Positions 24,392-32,534 of a stretch of DNA of 39,045 nt are shown here, one piece after another. Below the pieces are notes generated by a model. The model worked only from the letters and a program-made list of their open reading frames with translations. It did not search any database and was not told where the DNA came from. This stretch comes from Desulfobulbaceae bacterium (lineage in GTDB: Bacteria; Desulfobacterota; Desulfobulbia; Desulfobulbales; Desulfocapsaceae): contig JAAELB010000921.1 of the NCBI GenBank assembly GCA_024227155.1, positions 1-39,045 of the forward strand. Direction: 5' to 3'. Both the position numbers and the translations under genes were made by a program. Each line of letters opens with the position of its first letter. Position 1 is the stretch's first letter.

Positions 24392-25513
24392 TTATTTCCA
24401 TTGTTGACTTCTCCTGTTTTTCAAATTTTTCACTTTTTTAGAAATATGCTGCCAACGTTCTTTTTCCACTCTGTCGGCGCTTTTGTTTTGACGCTCACGA
24501 GTATAATCGAGCTCATTGTTCAGCTTGATATAGTTATTAAGCCGTCTGGAAGAAATTTCTCCTGTGCCGATCGCTTCAAGCACTCGGCATCCAGGTTCAC
24601 AGGTGTGCGTACAATTGCTGAACCTGCATTGTCCGGCTAATGCTTCAATATCAGGAAATGCGTTCGTACTTTCAGTTACTTGCCTCGACAGGCCGATTTC
24701 CCTGATACCCGGATTATCAATTACCATTCCGCCCCCGGGCAGAAGAAACAGGTCACGGCTCGTCGTTGTATGCCGACCTTTTCCGACCCTTTTCCCAACC
24801 GCCTGGGTTTGCCTGATGTTTTTCCCGGCAAGATGATTGATGAGAGTGGATTTTCCAGCACCCGATGAACCGATCAAGGTAGCCGTCCGGTGTGGATAGA
24901 GCAGCGTCGAAACAGCCGTAACCGCATCCGTGTCATATAGTGACAGAGAATAAACCGGTACGCCGGGAGCGATGGCCTCCACCTCGCTGACAAATTGCTC
25001 CGGGTTTTGCTGCAGGTCTGCTTTGCTAAGCAAAATGACCGGTTGAATACCGCAATTATAGGCAAGCGTGAGGTATCGTTCAATCCTTGCCAGGTTGTAA
25101 TCCCTGTCAAGGCCGCAGACGATAAAGGCAAAATCAAGGTTAGCTGCTATTCCCTGTTCGTCATATACGCCAGCTTTCCGGCCAGATTTACCTCCGGTTA
25201 TCTTTCTGGACAACAGATTATTTCTTGTAAAGATGGTTGTAATAACCTGTTCTTTCACAAGCACCCAGTCGCCAACCACCGGATATATTCCACCTGCCTG
25301 GTTATACAGCCTACCGGCAAGCGAGACGTGGAATACTCCATCTCCTTGCGTGACTGAATAGACATGCCTGTGTACTCCGACTACTCTTGCCGGGGTGGAA
25401 TCGGCAGCTGATTTTTCGTATTGCTGTTGAAAAAAGGGTAGCCATCCCAGCTTTACCAGTCTAGGCAAGAACAATTCCCCAGGTAATTGACTTTTATTGT
25501 GTGTGTTTTTCAT
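24392..25513 (-). CDS. rsgA: Ribosome small-subunit-dependent GTPase A
   Basis: A 373-residue circularly permuted GTPase that checks maturation of the 30S subunit. An OB-fold N-domain (about 40-100) comes first. The G motifs follow in permuted order: LSKADL (G4, 162-167), GSSGAGKST (G1, 215-223) and DNPG (G3, 266-269). The zinc knuckle uses C296, C301, H303 and C309. I start at the ATG at 25511-25513, which has AGGGGA upstream, not at a longer in-frame start at 25603. It is convergent to the catabolic operon and unrelated to it. The tail is long and basic, possibly for rRNA contact. Confidence 0.96.
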   Translation of the reverse strand: MKNTHNKSQLPGELFLPRLVKLGWLPFFQQQYEKSAADSTPARVVGVHRHVYSVTQGDGVFHVSLAGRLYNQAGGIYPVVGDWVLVKEQVITTIFTRNNLLSRKITGGKSGRKAGVYDEQGIAANLDFAFIVCGLDRDYNLARIERYLTLAYNCGIQPVILLSKADLQQNPEQFVSEVEAIAPGVPVYSLSLYDTDAVTAVSTLLYPHRTATLIGSSGAGKSTLINHLAGKNIRQTQAVGKRVGKGRHTTTSRDLFLLPGGGMVIDNPGIREIGLSRQVTESTNAFPDIEALAGQCRFSNCTHTCEPGCRVLEAIGTGEISSRRLNNYIKLNNELDYTRERQNKSADRVEKERWQHISKKVKNLKNRRSQQWK

Positions 25514-26258
25514 ATATGTTCCCCTGTTGTGTTGTATGCACAGCCGAGAGCAGGTCGAATCTTCAGTACATGGAAACACCGAAATCGAATGCTCGTCAGG
25601 CATGAAAAGAAAGACGAAGAACAGTTACCGGAAAAAAGACGCAAGAATAGTGCAGAGGTTCGACGGAACCAAGAAAAAAGCACAGCTGGCATAGCCCCGA
25701 AATGAAGTCCGAATCTGCGCCTGCTGATGTGGTATCAATCGTCTGTCTGGTTACGCTGCGGTATTCCCGGTAACGTACAGCACAAGATCAATTGAATTGG
25801 TGAACATAAAATCTCCTAACCCGACTAGTCAGAAACTCTTTTAGTGCCTTACTCCCGAACTTCTGTCATAAAAAACAAGAAACTCGGGAGCTCTTTATGA
25901 AATCGTGAACTTACTTTTACCAACAGATAGTGAACGAAGTGAGACCTTCGAGGCACTTATACCCCCTTGTGGGGTGTTAGAATCGCTGGATAAGTACCTC
26001 ATTTTCAAAACAGTCTCCTGATTTCTCGGAGTCTACACTTACCTGTTTTTTATGACAGAAGTTCTGGAGTAAGGCACTAAATGAATTGAATTACGAAAAA
26101 AATGTGTACACAAGAACTGTCCACTTGTCAATAGACAGGTTCTAATTAAACTACGAAATAATCGACGCTCAACCGTTACAACTACAGGATCTCTTCAGAA
26201 TCCTTTCAGCAAATAACTCACCCTTGCCAAGCGATTGCCTCACATAAATAATTTATGT
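25514..26258. other. Long intergenic region between rsgA and the AraC regulator
   Basis: About 745 bases without a convincing gene. It contains the large inverted-repeat element at 25840-26081, listed separately, with CCTAACCCGACTAGT just in front of it (25815-25829). A basic 30-codon frame at about 25601-25693 has no ribosome site and is not called. The rest shows nothing recognisable. Confidence 0.5.
25840..26081. mobile_element. 242-bp MITE-like element with 38-bp terminal inverted repeats
   Basis: The ends read TTTAGTGCCTTACTCC and continue through GAACTTCTGTCATAAAAAACA; left (25840-25877) and right (26044-26081) arms match over 38 bases with one mismatch. The interior carries a CCCCCTTGTGGGG hairpin (25962-25974), TTAGAATCGCTGGATAAGT and CGGAGTCTACACTTACCTG, all of which recur elsewhere in the window. 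No coding capacity, so it would be moved, if at all, by a transposase outside the window. Confidence 0.75.
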
Positions 26259-27254
26259 TCATATTTTTCCTTTTACCTTTTTTAAAGTTTTTGAGGGAAG
26301 TTCTCCAAATCGTTTACCATAGTTTTGCGCAAAACGGCCAAGATTAACAAACCCGCTACGAGTGGCAATTGAGGAAACAGTGTCCGTTTCTTTGGGATGA
26401 AGGAGATGCTTCCGGGCAAGCTGCAACCTTTGTTCCGTTAAAAATTCCATTGGTGTGTAGTCGCGGGCATTCTGAAAGGATGAAAATAAAACACTCCTGC
26501 TGCAATCGCTGATTTGCAGTAAATCGACAATAGTAATTGGTTCGTGCAGATGAGCTCTCATATACTCTTCTGCACGACGAACTGTGGCAGGAGCGATGCT
26601 ACTACTACCTTTATTTTGGCTAAGTTGTTCCAACTTGTTGTGTGGGAGTGAGAGAATGGCAGCTAACAGCATGTGAGTAATGCTTCTGCTCTGTCCAGGA
26701 TTAGTCAATAGTAGGTCATCAGAATCTAGCTCTTGAATAATGTAATCGAACATTCGACCAAGCATTGCGCCATTTCCATTAGTCATATCGATGGAGTTTT
26801 TAAAATCAAGCGAGCTTTTACAATAGTGTCCTGTCAAATACTCAAAATGTTGCTGTACGACTTGCCGGGGTATTCGTATATCTATAACCTTAGAATGATC
26901 TGCCCGTTCAATGCGTGTCAAGTTGTCTGTATTTAGAATAGCCCCTTTCCTACCTGAGACTATGACCAGTTTTTTTCCTATTTGGATTCTTATTGGTCTA
27001 CCACTGCTAAAAACTAAATGAAAATCGTCATCTGGCACCCCTGGTTTCAGCATAACGTTGTTCTTGAAAAAACTGTAAGTAAAGGACATTCTGCCTATTT
27101 CAATTGTCCCCAGATCTATTCGAAATTGATTGTGAGTGTCCTTTTTCAAGATAGTTACGTCTGTTAAAGCGTTTGCAATTACTGCCTCACATTCTTCGAT
27201 GACATTTGATGTGAATAACGGGAATTTTTTAAAAGGTCGAATGAATTCCATCAT
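26259..27254 (-). CDS. AraC-family transcriptional regulator
   Basis: A 331-residue regulator. The N-terminal two-thirds looks like the AraC_binding_2 sensing domain. The C-terminal 100 residues hold the double helix-turn-helix: SIAPATVRRAEEYMRAHLHE leads into the first, and SIATRSGFVNLGRFAQNYG with the following RFGELPS marks the second. Two tandem ATG codons at 27249-27254 are possible starts. It is divergent from the outer-membrane protein and sulfatase genes and is a candidate regulator of them. The ligand is unknown. Confidence 0.9.
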   Translation of the reverse strand: MMEFIRPFKKFPLFTSNVIEECEAVIANALTDVTILKKDTHNQFRIDLGTIEIGRMSFTYSFFKNNVMLKPGVPDDDFHLVFSSGRPIRIQIGKKLVIVSGRKGAILNTDNLTRIERADHSKVIDIRIPRQVVQQHFEYLTGHYCKSSLDFKNSIDMTNGNGAMLGRMFDYIIQELDSDDLLLTNPGQSRSITHMLLAAILSLPHNKLEQLSQNKGSSSIAPATVRRAEEYMRAHLHEPITIVDLLQISDCSRSVLFSSFQNARDYTPMEFLTEQRLQLARKHLLHPKETDTVSSIATRSGFVNLGRFAQNYGKRFGELPSKTLKKVKGKI

Positions 27255-27436
27255 TACACCCCAAGTTTTTTTTACCCAATCTAATAAAACCCGGACGATT
27301 GGGATAGGCCCCAGACTAATCGGGTAGCAAGATATCTTAAAATTATCTATTTATAACTATATTGCAATTTTTTTTACCGGTAAATTCTAAGAGAGGATCA
27401 ATATCTGATGATCTATTGAGAATGCAGGAGATGGTA

Positions 27437-27647
27437 GTGGTGAAAATTACAGGCAAAAAAAAAAACTAAGCAACGATTAGGCCGACCACCTATGAATCCG
27501 GGGATAGTACGAAATAAACGTATTGTCACATTTGTCACAGAATGTGAATTGGCCAAACTCAAGAGTATTGCGGAGAAGGAAAAAACATCTCTTTCCGCAG
27601 TTGTCCATAATATTATCTCTAATTGTATTTTAGACCAATCTTCATAA
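27437..27647 (+). CDS. Small ribbon-helix-helix (CopG-like) protein, frame broken at an A11 tract
   Basis: From an ATG at 27492 the frame encodes 51 residues with the look of a ribbon-helix-helix DNA-binding domain: RIVTFVTECELAKLKSIAEK then TSLSAVVHNIIS. That ATG has no ribosome site. The residues just before it (RLGRPP) look like a normal RHH N-terminal tail, so translation likely starts earlier. GTG codons at 27437 and 27440 lie behind AGGAG (27426-27430), but from there the frame hits TAA at 27467-27469 after a run of 11 A (27455-27465). One A fewer joins both parts into about 70 residues. Transcriptional slippage, a real frameshift mutation or a sequencing error could explain this. It may be a local regulator of the downstream outer-membrane genes. 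Confidence 0.5.
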
Positions 27648-27687
27648 CCATTCAGGGGATCATAATTTTTTAGGGGGGTGGGAATTT

Positions 27688-28446
27688 ATGCGGAAAACAT
27701 CATTTATAATTGTATTCAATTTCATCATTATAAATTTAGCTTCTCATGCTCTGGCCAGAACAGAACGAGGCTCAGATGAATGGCAATTTGCTCTTTCTCC
27801 TCTTTTCCTATGGGGAATGAGTGTTGACGGTACTCAACAAATTGGAGATGTTTCTGCACCACTAGAGCTTAATTTTAAAGATGATTTGTTAGATAATATG
27901 GCTGCAGTTTTCACCTTGCATTTTGAGGCTCAAAAAAAAGATTTAGCTTTCTTCACTGAATATCAATATGTGAAACTTGAGCCTTCCTCGGAAATTCCCA
28001 ATGGTCCTACAATAGATGTCGACTTTACTGTCCAGAAAGCTGAGTTTGGAGCAGGGTACCGAGTTTCTACCTGGTGGGGCAATACAGATGTTGAACCGAT
28101 ATTGGGGTTACGTTGGACATACCAGGATCTTGAAATTGGGCCTCAAACAGGATCGAACCTTTTGGATTCAAATGAATCCTGGTGGGATGTGTTTGCCGGA
28201 GTGAGGCTCTGGACTCAATTTATTGATAAATGGACACTCATCAGTCGTGGGGATATTGGTGTTGGCGGATCTGATTTTGTTTTGAATGTGTCGTTTATCC
28301 TTGATTATCAGTTTAGAGACTGGGGGTCTGCCTTTGTCGGATTTCGTTGGATGGATTATGACTATGACAACGGTTCTGGGCTTGATAGATACGCTTATGA
28401 CGCTACAGAACAAGGCCCTTTGATGGGTCTTTCCTTATACTGGTAG
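27688..28446 (+). CDS. Outer-membrane beta-barrel-type protein (OMP 1)
   Basis: A 252-residue protein with a signal peptide (about 1-23, cleavage near ALA). The mature part has many alternating aromatic/hydrophobic strands such as WQFALSPLFLWGMSV, AEFGAGYRVSTWWG and SAFVGFRWMDYDYD. It ends in LSLYW, matching the terminal aromatic residue that targets barrels to the outer membrane. A GGGGGG-type ribosome site precedes the ATG. I do not recognise a named family. It is the first gene of an apparent OMP1, OMP2, sulfatase unit. Confidence 0.75.
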   Translation: MRKTSFIIVFNFIIINLASHALARTERGSDEWQFALSPLFLWGMSVDGTQQIGDVSAPLELNFKDDLLDNMAAVFTLHFEAQKKDLAFFTEYQYVKLEPSSEIPNGPTIDVDFTVQKAEFGAGYRVSTWWGNTDVEPILGLRWTYQDLEIGPQTGSNLLDSNESWWDVFAGVRLWTQFIDKWTLISRGDIGVGGSDFVLNVSFILDYQFRDWGSAFVGFRWMDYDYDNGSGLDRYAYDATEQGPLMGLSLYW

Positions 28447-28500
28447 AGCACTGCTAAACAGCTACAAGACCAGGAAAATTTTTCAAAAACGGAGCTAACT

Positions 28501-29265
28501 ATGATGCATAGTCACTTGTTGTTGATATATATGAGGCTAATGGCCTGTCTTTTTTTCATTTTCACTACAGCCTCTTATGCTGGAGCAACTGAAGAGAGCG
28601 GTGGTGAAAATGCAAGTAACCCTTTGGCAAAAGTTAAAAACACTGACCTTCGATACCAATATCTTGATATGGAGGAAGGCCATGTAAATGATATTTTTAT
28701 TGACGGAGCATTCATGGCTCTTGATTCCCTTAAAATTAAATATGAGCTCCACTATTGGGAAACTAACTTGACAGGTTCCAGCGAAAACAACCTTGAATCA
28801 GCAACCTTGAAGGCCATTTACTTTCCAACAGAAGGGTCTTGGGGGGAGGTTAATTATAGAGTTGCTCTTGGGTTAGATTGGATTGTTGATTTAGGTGACC
28901 AGAAAAAAGGTATTGGATCGGATTCTGATCAGTTGGGACCCTTTGTCGGCCTAGCCATGGGAGTAGGAGGTGTGACATTGATCCCCCTAGTCCAGCAATT
29001 TTTGGACTATAGTGGCGAAAATGTGAACACAACTGCTTTTAGACTTATCGCACTGAAACCTCTGCCGAAAAAGATGTGGGTCAAACTAGATGCTAAGGTT
29101 CCAATTGACTGGGAACATGACAACGCTATTCCGGCCACTGCTGAGTTACAGCTTGGAAAAAGCTTAAGCAAGAGCGTTGGCTTATATTTAGATGGTTTAA
29201 TCGGGATTGGCAGTGATAGACCTTATGATTGGGGCATAGGTACAGGTATTCGGTTTAGTTACTAA
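28501..29265 (+). CDS. Outer-membrane beta-barrel-type protein (OMP 2)
   Basis: A 254-residue exported protein. The signal sequence spans about residues 1-28 (AGA cleavage region), though the second ATG-rich start leaves a few alternatives. Strand-like segments (DLRYQYLDMEEG, LKIKYELHYWETN, GTGIRFSY at the end) and a terminal tyrosine suggest a barrel of about 10-12 strands. Its C-terminal part has a decayed second copy downstream (31100-31405), showing that the gene was once duplicated next to a sulfatase gene. It probably forms a pore or docking protein for the sulfatase substrate. Confidence 0.72.
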   Translation: MMHSHLLLIYMRLMACLFFIFTTASYAGATEESGGENASNPLAKVKNTDLRYQYLDMEEGHVNDIFIDGAFMALDSLKIKYELHYWETNLTGSSENNLESATLKAIYFPTEGSWGEVNYRVALGLDWIVDLGDQKKGIGSDSDQLGPFVGLAMGVGGVTLIPLVQQFLDYSGENVNTTAFRLIALKPLPKKMWVKLDAKVPIDWEHDNAIPATAELQLGKSLSKSVGLYLDGLIGIGSDRPYDWGIGTGIRFSY

Positions 29266-29278
29266 CTTCTTTTAGTTA

Positions 29279-29299
29279 CCCCCCGGCTTTGCTGGGGGG
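29279..29299 (+). terminator. GC-rich hairpin between OMP 2 and the sulfatase
   Basis: CCCCCCGGC (29279-29287) pairs with GCTGGGGGG (29291-29299) around a 3-base TTT loop, with one G-T pair. It lies 14 bases after the OMP2 stop and is followed by ATAATAAA, not a T-run. It would reduce read-through into the sulfatase gene or stabilise the OMP mRNA. Confidence 0.6.
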
Positions 29300-29363
29300 A
29301 TAATAAAGCAATCCTTATTGGGCCACAGGCAAGCAGCCCCATGCAAATGGAGACCTAGAACAG

Positions 29364-31052
29364 ATGAAGAGGAAACGAATAAACACTTTGAGTGTGTGTT
29401 TTTTAGTCGTGGCAACGCTTTTTTTTGTGGGTTGCTATCAAAAACCCAAACCTTCCACTGACGAAGTGGCTTCTGTTAAGTCTAAGCGTCCCAATATCCT
29501 CCTAATCGTTGCAGATGATATGGGTTATACCGATATTGGATCGTTTGGTAGTGAAATTGCAACTCCGACACTGGATACTTTGGCTGAAGATGGCCTGCAG
29601 CTGACCAATTTTCATGTGTTGCCCACATGTTCCCCAAGCCGATCGGTTCTACTTTCTGGTGTAGATAATCACAGGGCGGGACTTGGAACGATGGGAGAAC
29701 TGAAAACTCCGGAAATGGAAGACGTTCCAGGTTATGAAGGATATCTTAACTTCGATGTTGCCACCCTCCCCGAGGCCTTGAAGACCGGAGGGTATCATAC
29801 ATACATGGTTGGTAAATGGCATCTTGGCCATGATGCGGAGACCAGCCCATACGCCAGAGGTTTTGACGAAACTTTTATTCTGGTACCGGGTGGAGGCAGT
29901 CACTGGAGTGACAAAAAGCCAGTTACTCCTGCACACGATCAGGTCATGATCTATCAACGAAACGGCACCCCTGTGGAATCATTACCTGAAGATTTCTATT
30001 CCACCAAAGACTACACTGACAATGTGCTCCAGTGGATGCGCAAAAACCAGGGTGACGGCAAACCATTTTTTGCTTATCTCGCCTATACAGCACCCCATGA
30101 CCCGCTGCATGCCCCAAAGGAATACATAGATAAATACAAGGGCATGTATGACGGGGGATGGGACAAATTGCGAGCTCAGCGTTTTCAAGCGTTGGTAGAT
30201 CTTGGAATTCTTCCAAAAGACACTAAGCCTTTCCCACGTTTGAATACGGTAAAAGCATGGGACAAGTTATCTCTTGATGAGCAGAAAAATGCTGGCCGCG
30301 ATATGGAAATCTATGCCGCAATGATAGACTACATGGATGAACAGATTCTTCGCTTGATCGATTACCTGAAAGAAACAGGTGAGTACGACAACACGATGAT
30401 CATTTTCATCTCGGACAATGGCGCAAACGGTGGCTCACTTGAAGATTATCCTGGTCAGACAGATGAGTACATAAATTCATTTGACAACAGCTTCGAAAAC
30501 CGTGGCTTACCCAACTCTTTTGTCGATCCTGGGCCGGGCTGGGCTCAAGCCAGCATGGCACCCAGTCGGTTGTTCAAGGGGGTGACTGCCGAGGGTGGTA
30601 TCAAGGCTCCAATGCTGGTGAAGCTGCCCGGCAAAATGGCCAACGCCGGAAAAATAAACCACTCGTTTTTTCACATCAGGGACATCATGCCAACTCTTCT
30701 TGATGTGGCGAATGTAAAGCTCGAAAAAGAGATCAATGGTCGTAAGGTTATTCCCGTGCAAGGCAGTTCTGTACTTGAATTGTTCAATGGTGAAACAATG
30801 ACCCCATATGCTGGAGCAAGCCAAGTTGGATATGAGCTCTTTGGTTTAAAGGCTTATTTTCAAAGAGATTGGAAGGTACTTTGGATGCCTGAACCCATGG
30901 GCAAAGGCGACTGGGAGTTGTTCAACATAAAGGAAGATCCTGCAGAGCTAATGGATCTCAGCACCGAGAACCCACAGAAACTCAGAGAACTGGTCGATCT
31001 ATGGGAACAATATAAAGTGGAGAACGGGGTCCTTGACACTTCGATCGATTAA
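29364..31052 (+). CDS. Secreted lipoprotein sulfatase (type I, formylglycine-dependent)
   Basis: A 562-residue sulfatase. A lipobox (FFVGC, Cys24) predicts membrane anchoring. The catalytic motif CSPSR (89-93) contains the cysteine that a formylglycine-generating enzyme must convert. Metal-site residues are D51-D52 in IVADDMGY and D351-N352 in ISDNGANGG. GKWHLGH (150-156) is another conserved active-site block. It hydrolyses sulfate esters outside the cytoplasm, on aryl or sugar substrates; specificity is not evident. No maturase gene (FGE or anSME) is seen here. It follows two outer-membrane proteins and is separated from OMP2 by a hairpin. Confidence 0.93.
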   Translation: MKRKRINTLSVCFLVVATLFFVGCYQKPKPSTDEVASVKSKRPNILLIVADDMGYTDIGSFGSEIATPTLDTLAEDGLQLTNFHVLPTCSPSRSVLLSGVDNHRAGLGTMGELKTPEMEDVPGYEGYLNFDVATLPEALKTGGYHTYMVGKWHLGHDAETSPYARGFDETFILVPGGGSHWSDKKPVTPAHDQVMIYQRNGTPVESLPEDFYSTKDYTDNVLQWMRKNQGDGKPFFAYLAYTAPHDPLHAPKEYIDKYKGMYDGGWDKLRAQRFQALVDLGILPKDTKPFPRLNTVKAWDKLSLDEQKNAGRDMEIYAAMIDYMDEQILRLIDYLKETGEYDNTMIIFISDNGANGGSLEDYPGQTDEYINSFDNSFENRGLPNSFVDPGPGWAQASMAPSRLFKGVTAEGGIKAPMLVKLPGKMANAGKINHSFFHIRDIMPTLLDVANVKLEKEINGRKVIPVQGSSVLELFNGETMTPYAGASQVGYELFGLKAYFQRDWKVLWMPEPMGKGDWELFNIKEDPAELMDLSTENPQKLRELVDLWEQYKVENGVLDTSID

Positions 31053-31424
31053 TCAACCAAGACCGAGCGATTACCAACTAGGCCTACAACTGCATTCCCG
31101 CCATCGCTGAGCTCCAGCTAGGAGGTTGTCCGAGAATAAGGGTTTTGGTCACAATCGAGAAGTTTTCGCAAAATAAGCACAGCCATATACGCAATATCGG
31201 AGTCTACGCTTACCTGGGAGCATTATTTTGCGAAAAATCCGAAGAGTTTGGGCAGATAGCGTAGACTTCGAAAGCCATTCTCGGACAAGCTCCTAGGAAA
31301 AAGCTTTAACAAGAATGTTGGCTTTAATTTAGATGCCTCAATCGGTAATGGTGGTGACAGGCCCATATGGCCAGGACATAGGTACAGGTAATCGGTTAAA
31401 TAACTAATTTGATAGAGGGTGATT
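31053..31424. pseudogene. Relict second copy of the OMP 2 gene end, interrupted by a MITE
   Basis: About 31090-31121 plus 31293-31405 matches the 3' end of the OMP2 gene. Examples are IPAIAELQLG followed by KSFNKNVGFNLDASIG, against IPATAELQLG and KSLSKSVGLYLDGLIG in the intact protein. The frame decays towards the end and has a stop before the normal C-terminus. A 171-base MITE splits the relict exactly at the codons for LG; removing it with one CTAG restores the reading frame. No promoter or start remains. Confidence 0.75.
31118..31296. mobile_element. 171-bp MITE with 4-bp CTAG target-site duplication
   Basis: GAGGTTGTCCGAGAAT (31122-31137) and the reverse complement of 31277-31292 (GAGCTTGTCCGAGAAT) match at 15 of 16 bases. 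Both ends are flanked by CTAG (31118-31121 and 31293-31296). A YTAR/CTAG target is known for IS5-type elements, so an IS5-like transposase may mobilise it; that is inference. Its interior shares CGGAGTCTACGCTTACCTG (31198-31216) with the elements at 25840-26081 and 32446-32515. Confidence 0.8.
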
Positions 31425-32213
31425 ATGAGAATACATTTTCCAGCTAGTTACATGCTGCAAATTGCAGGAATGTTAGCAATGGGTTGTTGTGTAGCGAACG
31501 CGCAACCTATTCATCATGATGCAGAACACTATGTGCTCTTGGATCAGCATAGTGAAGCTTGGTCTGCATAAGATAAGCAAATATACCAGAAACTTACTGA
31601 TTTACAAGAGAAGAATGACGGGAAACCACCACATATTATATATATTCTTGTTGATGATGTGGGCTTCGGTGAGTTTGGTATTCCAGTATTGAATCAAATT
31701 CGTGGCTATAAAACTCCAAATATAAATAAACTTGGTCAAGAAGGGGCTGCATTCTCACGTATGTATAGTGAGCCTAGTTGCACCCCAACACGTGCAGCAT
31801 TTTTAACTGGTCGTATCCCTACACGTAGCCACATGTTTGAGGCAAAAATCGTTCCCCCAGAGGCTGGAGGCTTACACCGTGATGAGGTTACAATCGCAGA
31901 AGTATTATCGCAGGCTGGATACAACACAGCCCATGTCGGAAAATGGCACCAAGGGGATATCGAAGAGGCTTACCCACATAACCAGGGGTTTGATCGCGCA
32001 TACTTTCCAATGCACAATCAAGCTACTTGTAGCTTTATGACGCAAGATGCTGAAGATGCAGGATGGGGGTTTAACGTTGCTGTACGCGACAATGCCCCTA
32101 ACTATAGGCTGGACGATCGATTTAGACCACGTGGCTGGGTACTTGGATTAGAGGCGATAAAGGGCGAACAGGCCCATGAGTGGGGTTCAGGTAGAATCAA
32201 TGAGGCTGGGTAA
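31425..32213 (+). pseudogene. Decayed sulfatase gene (in-frame stop and truncated)
   Basis: An ATG at 31425 starts a signal peptide (MRIHFPASYM, hydrophobic core, VANAQP), but codon 49 is TAA at 31569-31571. The same frame then continues through HIIYILVDDVGFGEF, the formylglycine motif CTPTR and GKWHQG, all sulfatase hallmarks. It ends at 32213 after roughly 260 codons, losing the C-terminal half including the second metal-site aspartate. TAA rules out selenocysteine or readthrough by the usual routes. It follows a relict OMP2 copy, mirroring the intact OMP2-sulfatase pair, but its sequence is clearly different from the intact sulfatase. Confidence 0.85.
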
Positions 32214-32349
32214 TATCTTTTTAATCGTTGGCATTGCCTATGAGAAGAAAATCGGATTTTTTAGGTTAACTGTCTATATACGTAATAGTTTTTGGTTTTA
32301 TTGCCATCATGGGTGATTTTATTTTGCACGCTCAACACAGGGAGGCAGT

Positions 32350-32427
32350 GGTCAGGTCTTGAATTATCGTTTTTTGGTAAATAAAGATTCTTTACTCCGC
32401 TGTAAACTGATTTTTCAAGACCTGACC
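32350..32427. repeat. 78-bp inverted-repeat element with GGTCAGGTCTTGAA ends
   Basis: GGTCAGGTCTTGAA (32350-32363) is the exact reverse complement of 32414-32427. The 50-base interior is AT-rich. Similar GGTCAGGTCTTGA ends mark REP-like repeats in other bacterial genomes as far as I recall. No coding capacity. Confidence 0.65.
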
Positions 32428-32445
32428 CTACTTCTCGCATTAAGC

Positions 32446-32515
32446 TAGTCTCCAGTTTTCTCGGAGTCTACGCCTACCTGTTTTTTATAGCAGTCTTTCT
32501 GGAGTAAGGCACTAA
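32446..32515. repeat. Half-element of the TTAGTGCCTT family
   Basis: The stretch contains CGGAGTCTACGCCTACCTG (32462-32480), a TGTTTTTTATAGCAG segment and ends in GGAGTAAGGCACTAA (32501-32515), closely matching the right half of the 25840-26081 element. TCTCCAG and CTGGAG at its borders form a smaller hairpin of their own. Confidence 0.6.
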
Positions 32516-32534
32516 TTTCTTCCGCATTGAATCA

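Larger units (their letters stand above)
32214..32534. other. Intergenic region rich in palindromic elements
   Basis: About 320 bases between the broken sulfatase and the papain-like gene. It holds a short inverted-repeat element (32350-32427) and a TTAGTGCCTT-family half-element (32446-32515), listed separately. No gene is seen. Confidence 0.5.

Noticed and set aside
25487-25705. Plus-strand frames of 65-72 codons opposite the rsgA start, including a basic 30-residue end
   Set aside because: No Shine-Dalgarno, overlap with rsgA and no domain; the basic stretch alone is not evidence of a gene.
31569-31571. In-frame stop in the second sulfatase as possible recoding
   Set aside because: The codon is TAA, not TGA or TAG, and the gene is also truncated at its 3' end, so decay is the simpler reading.
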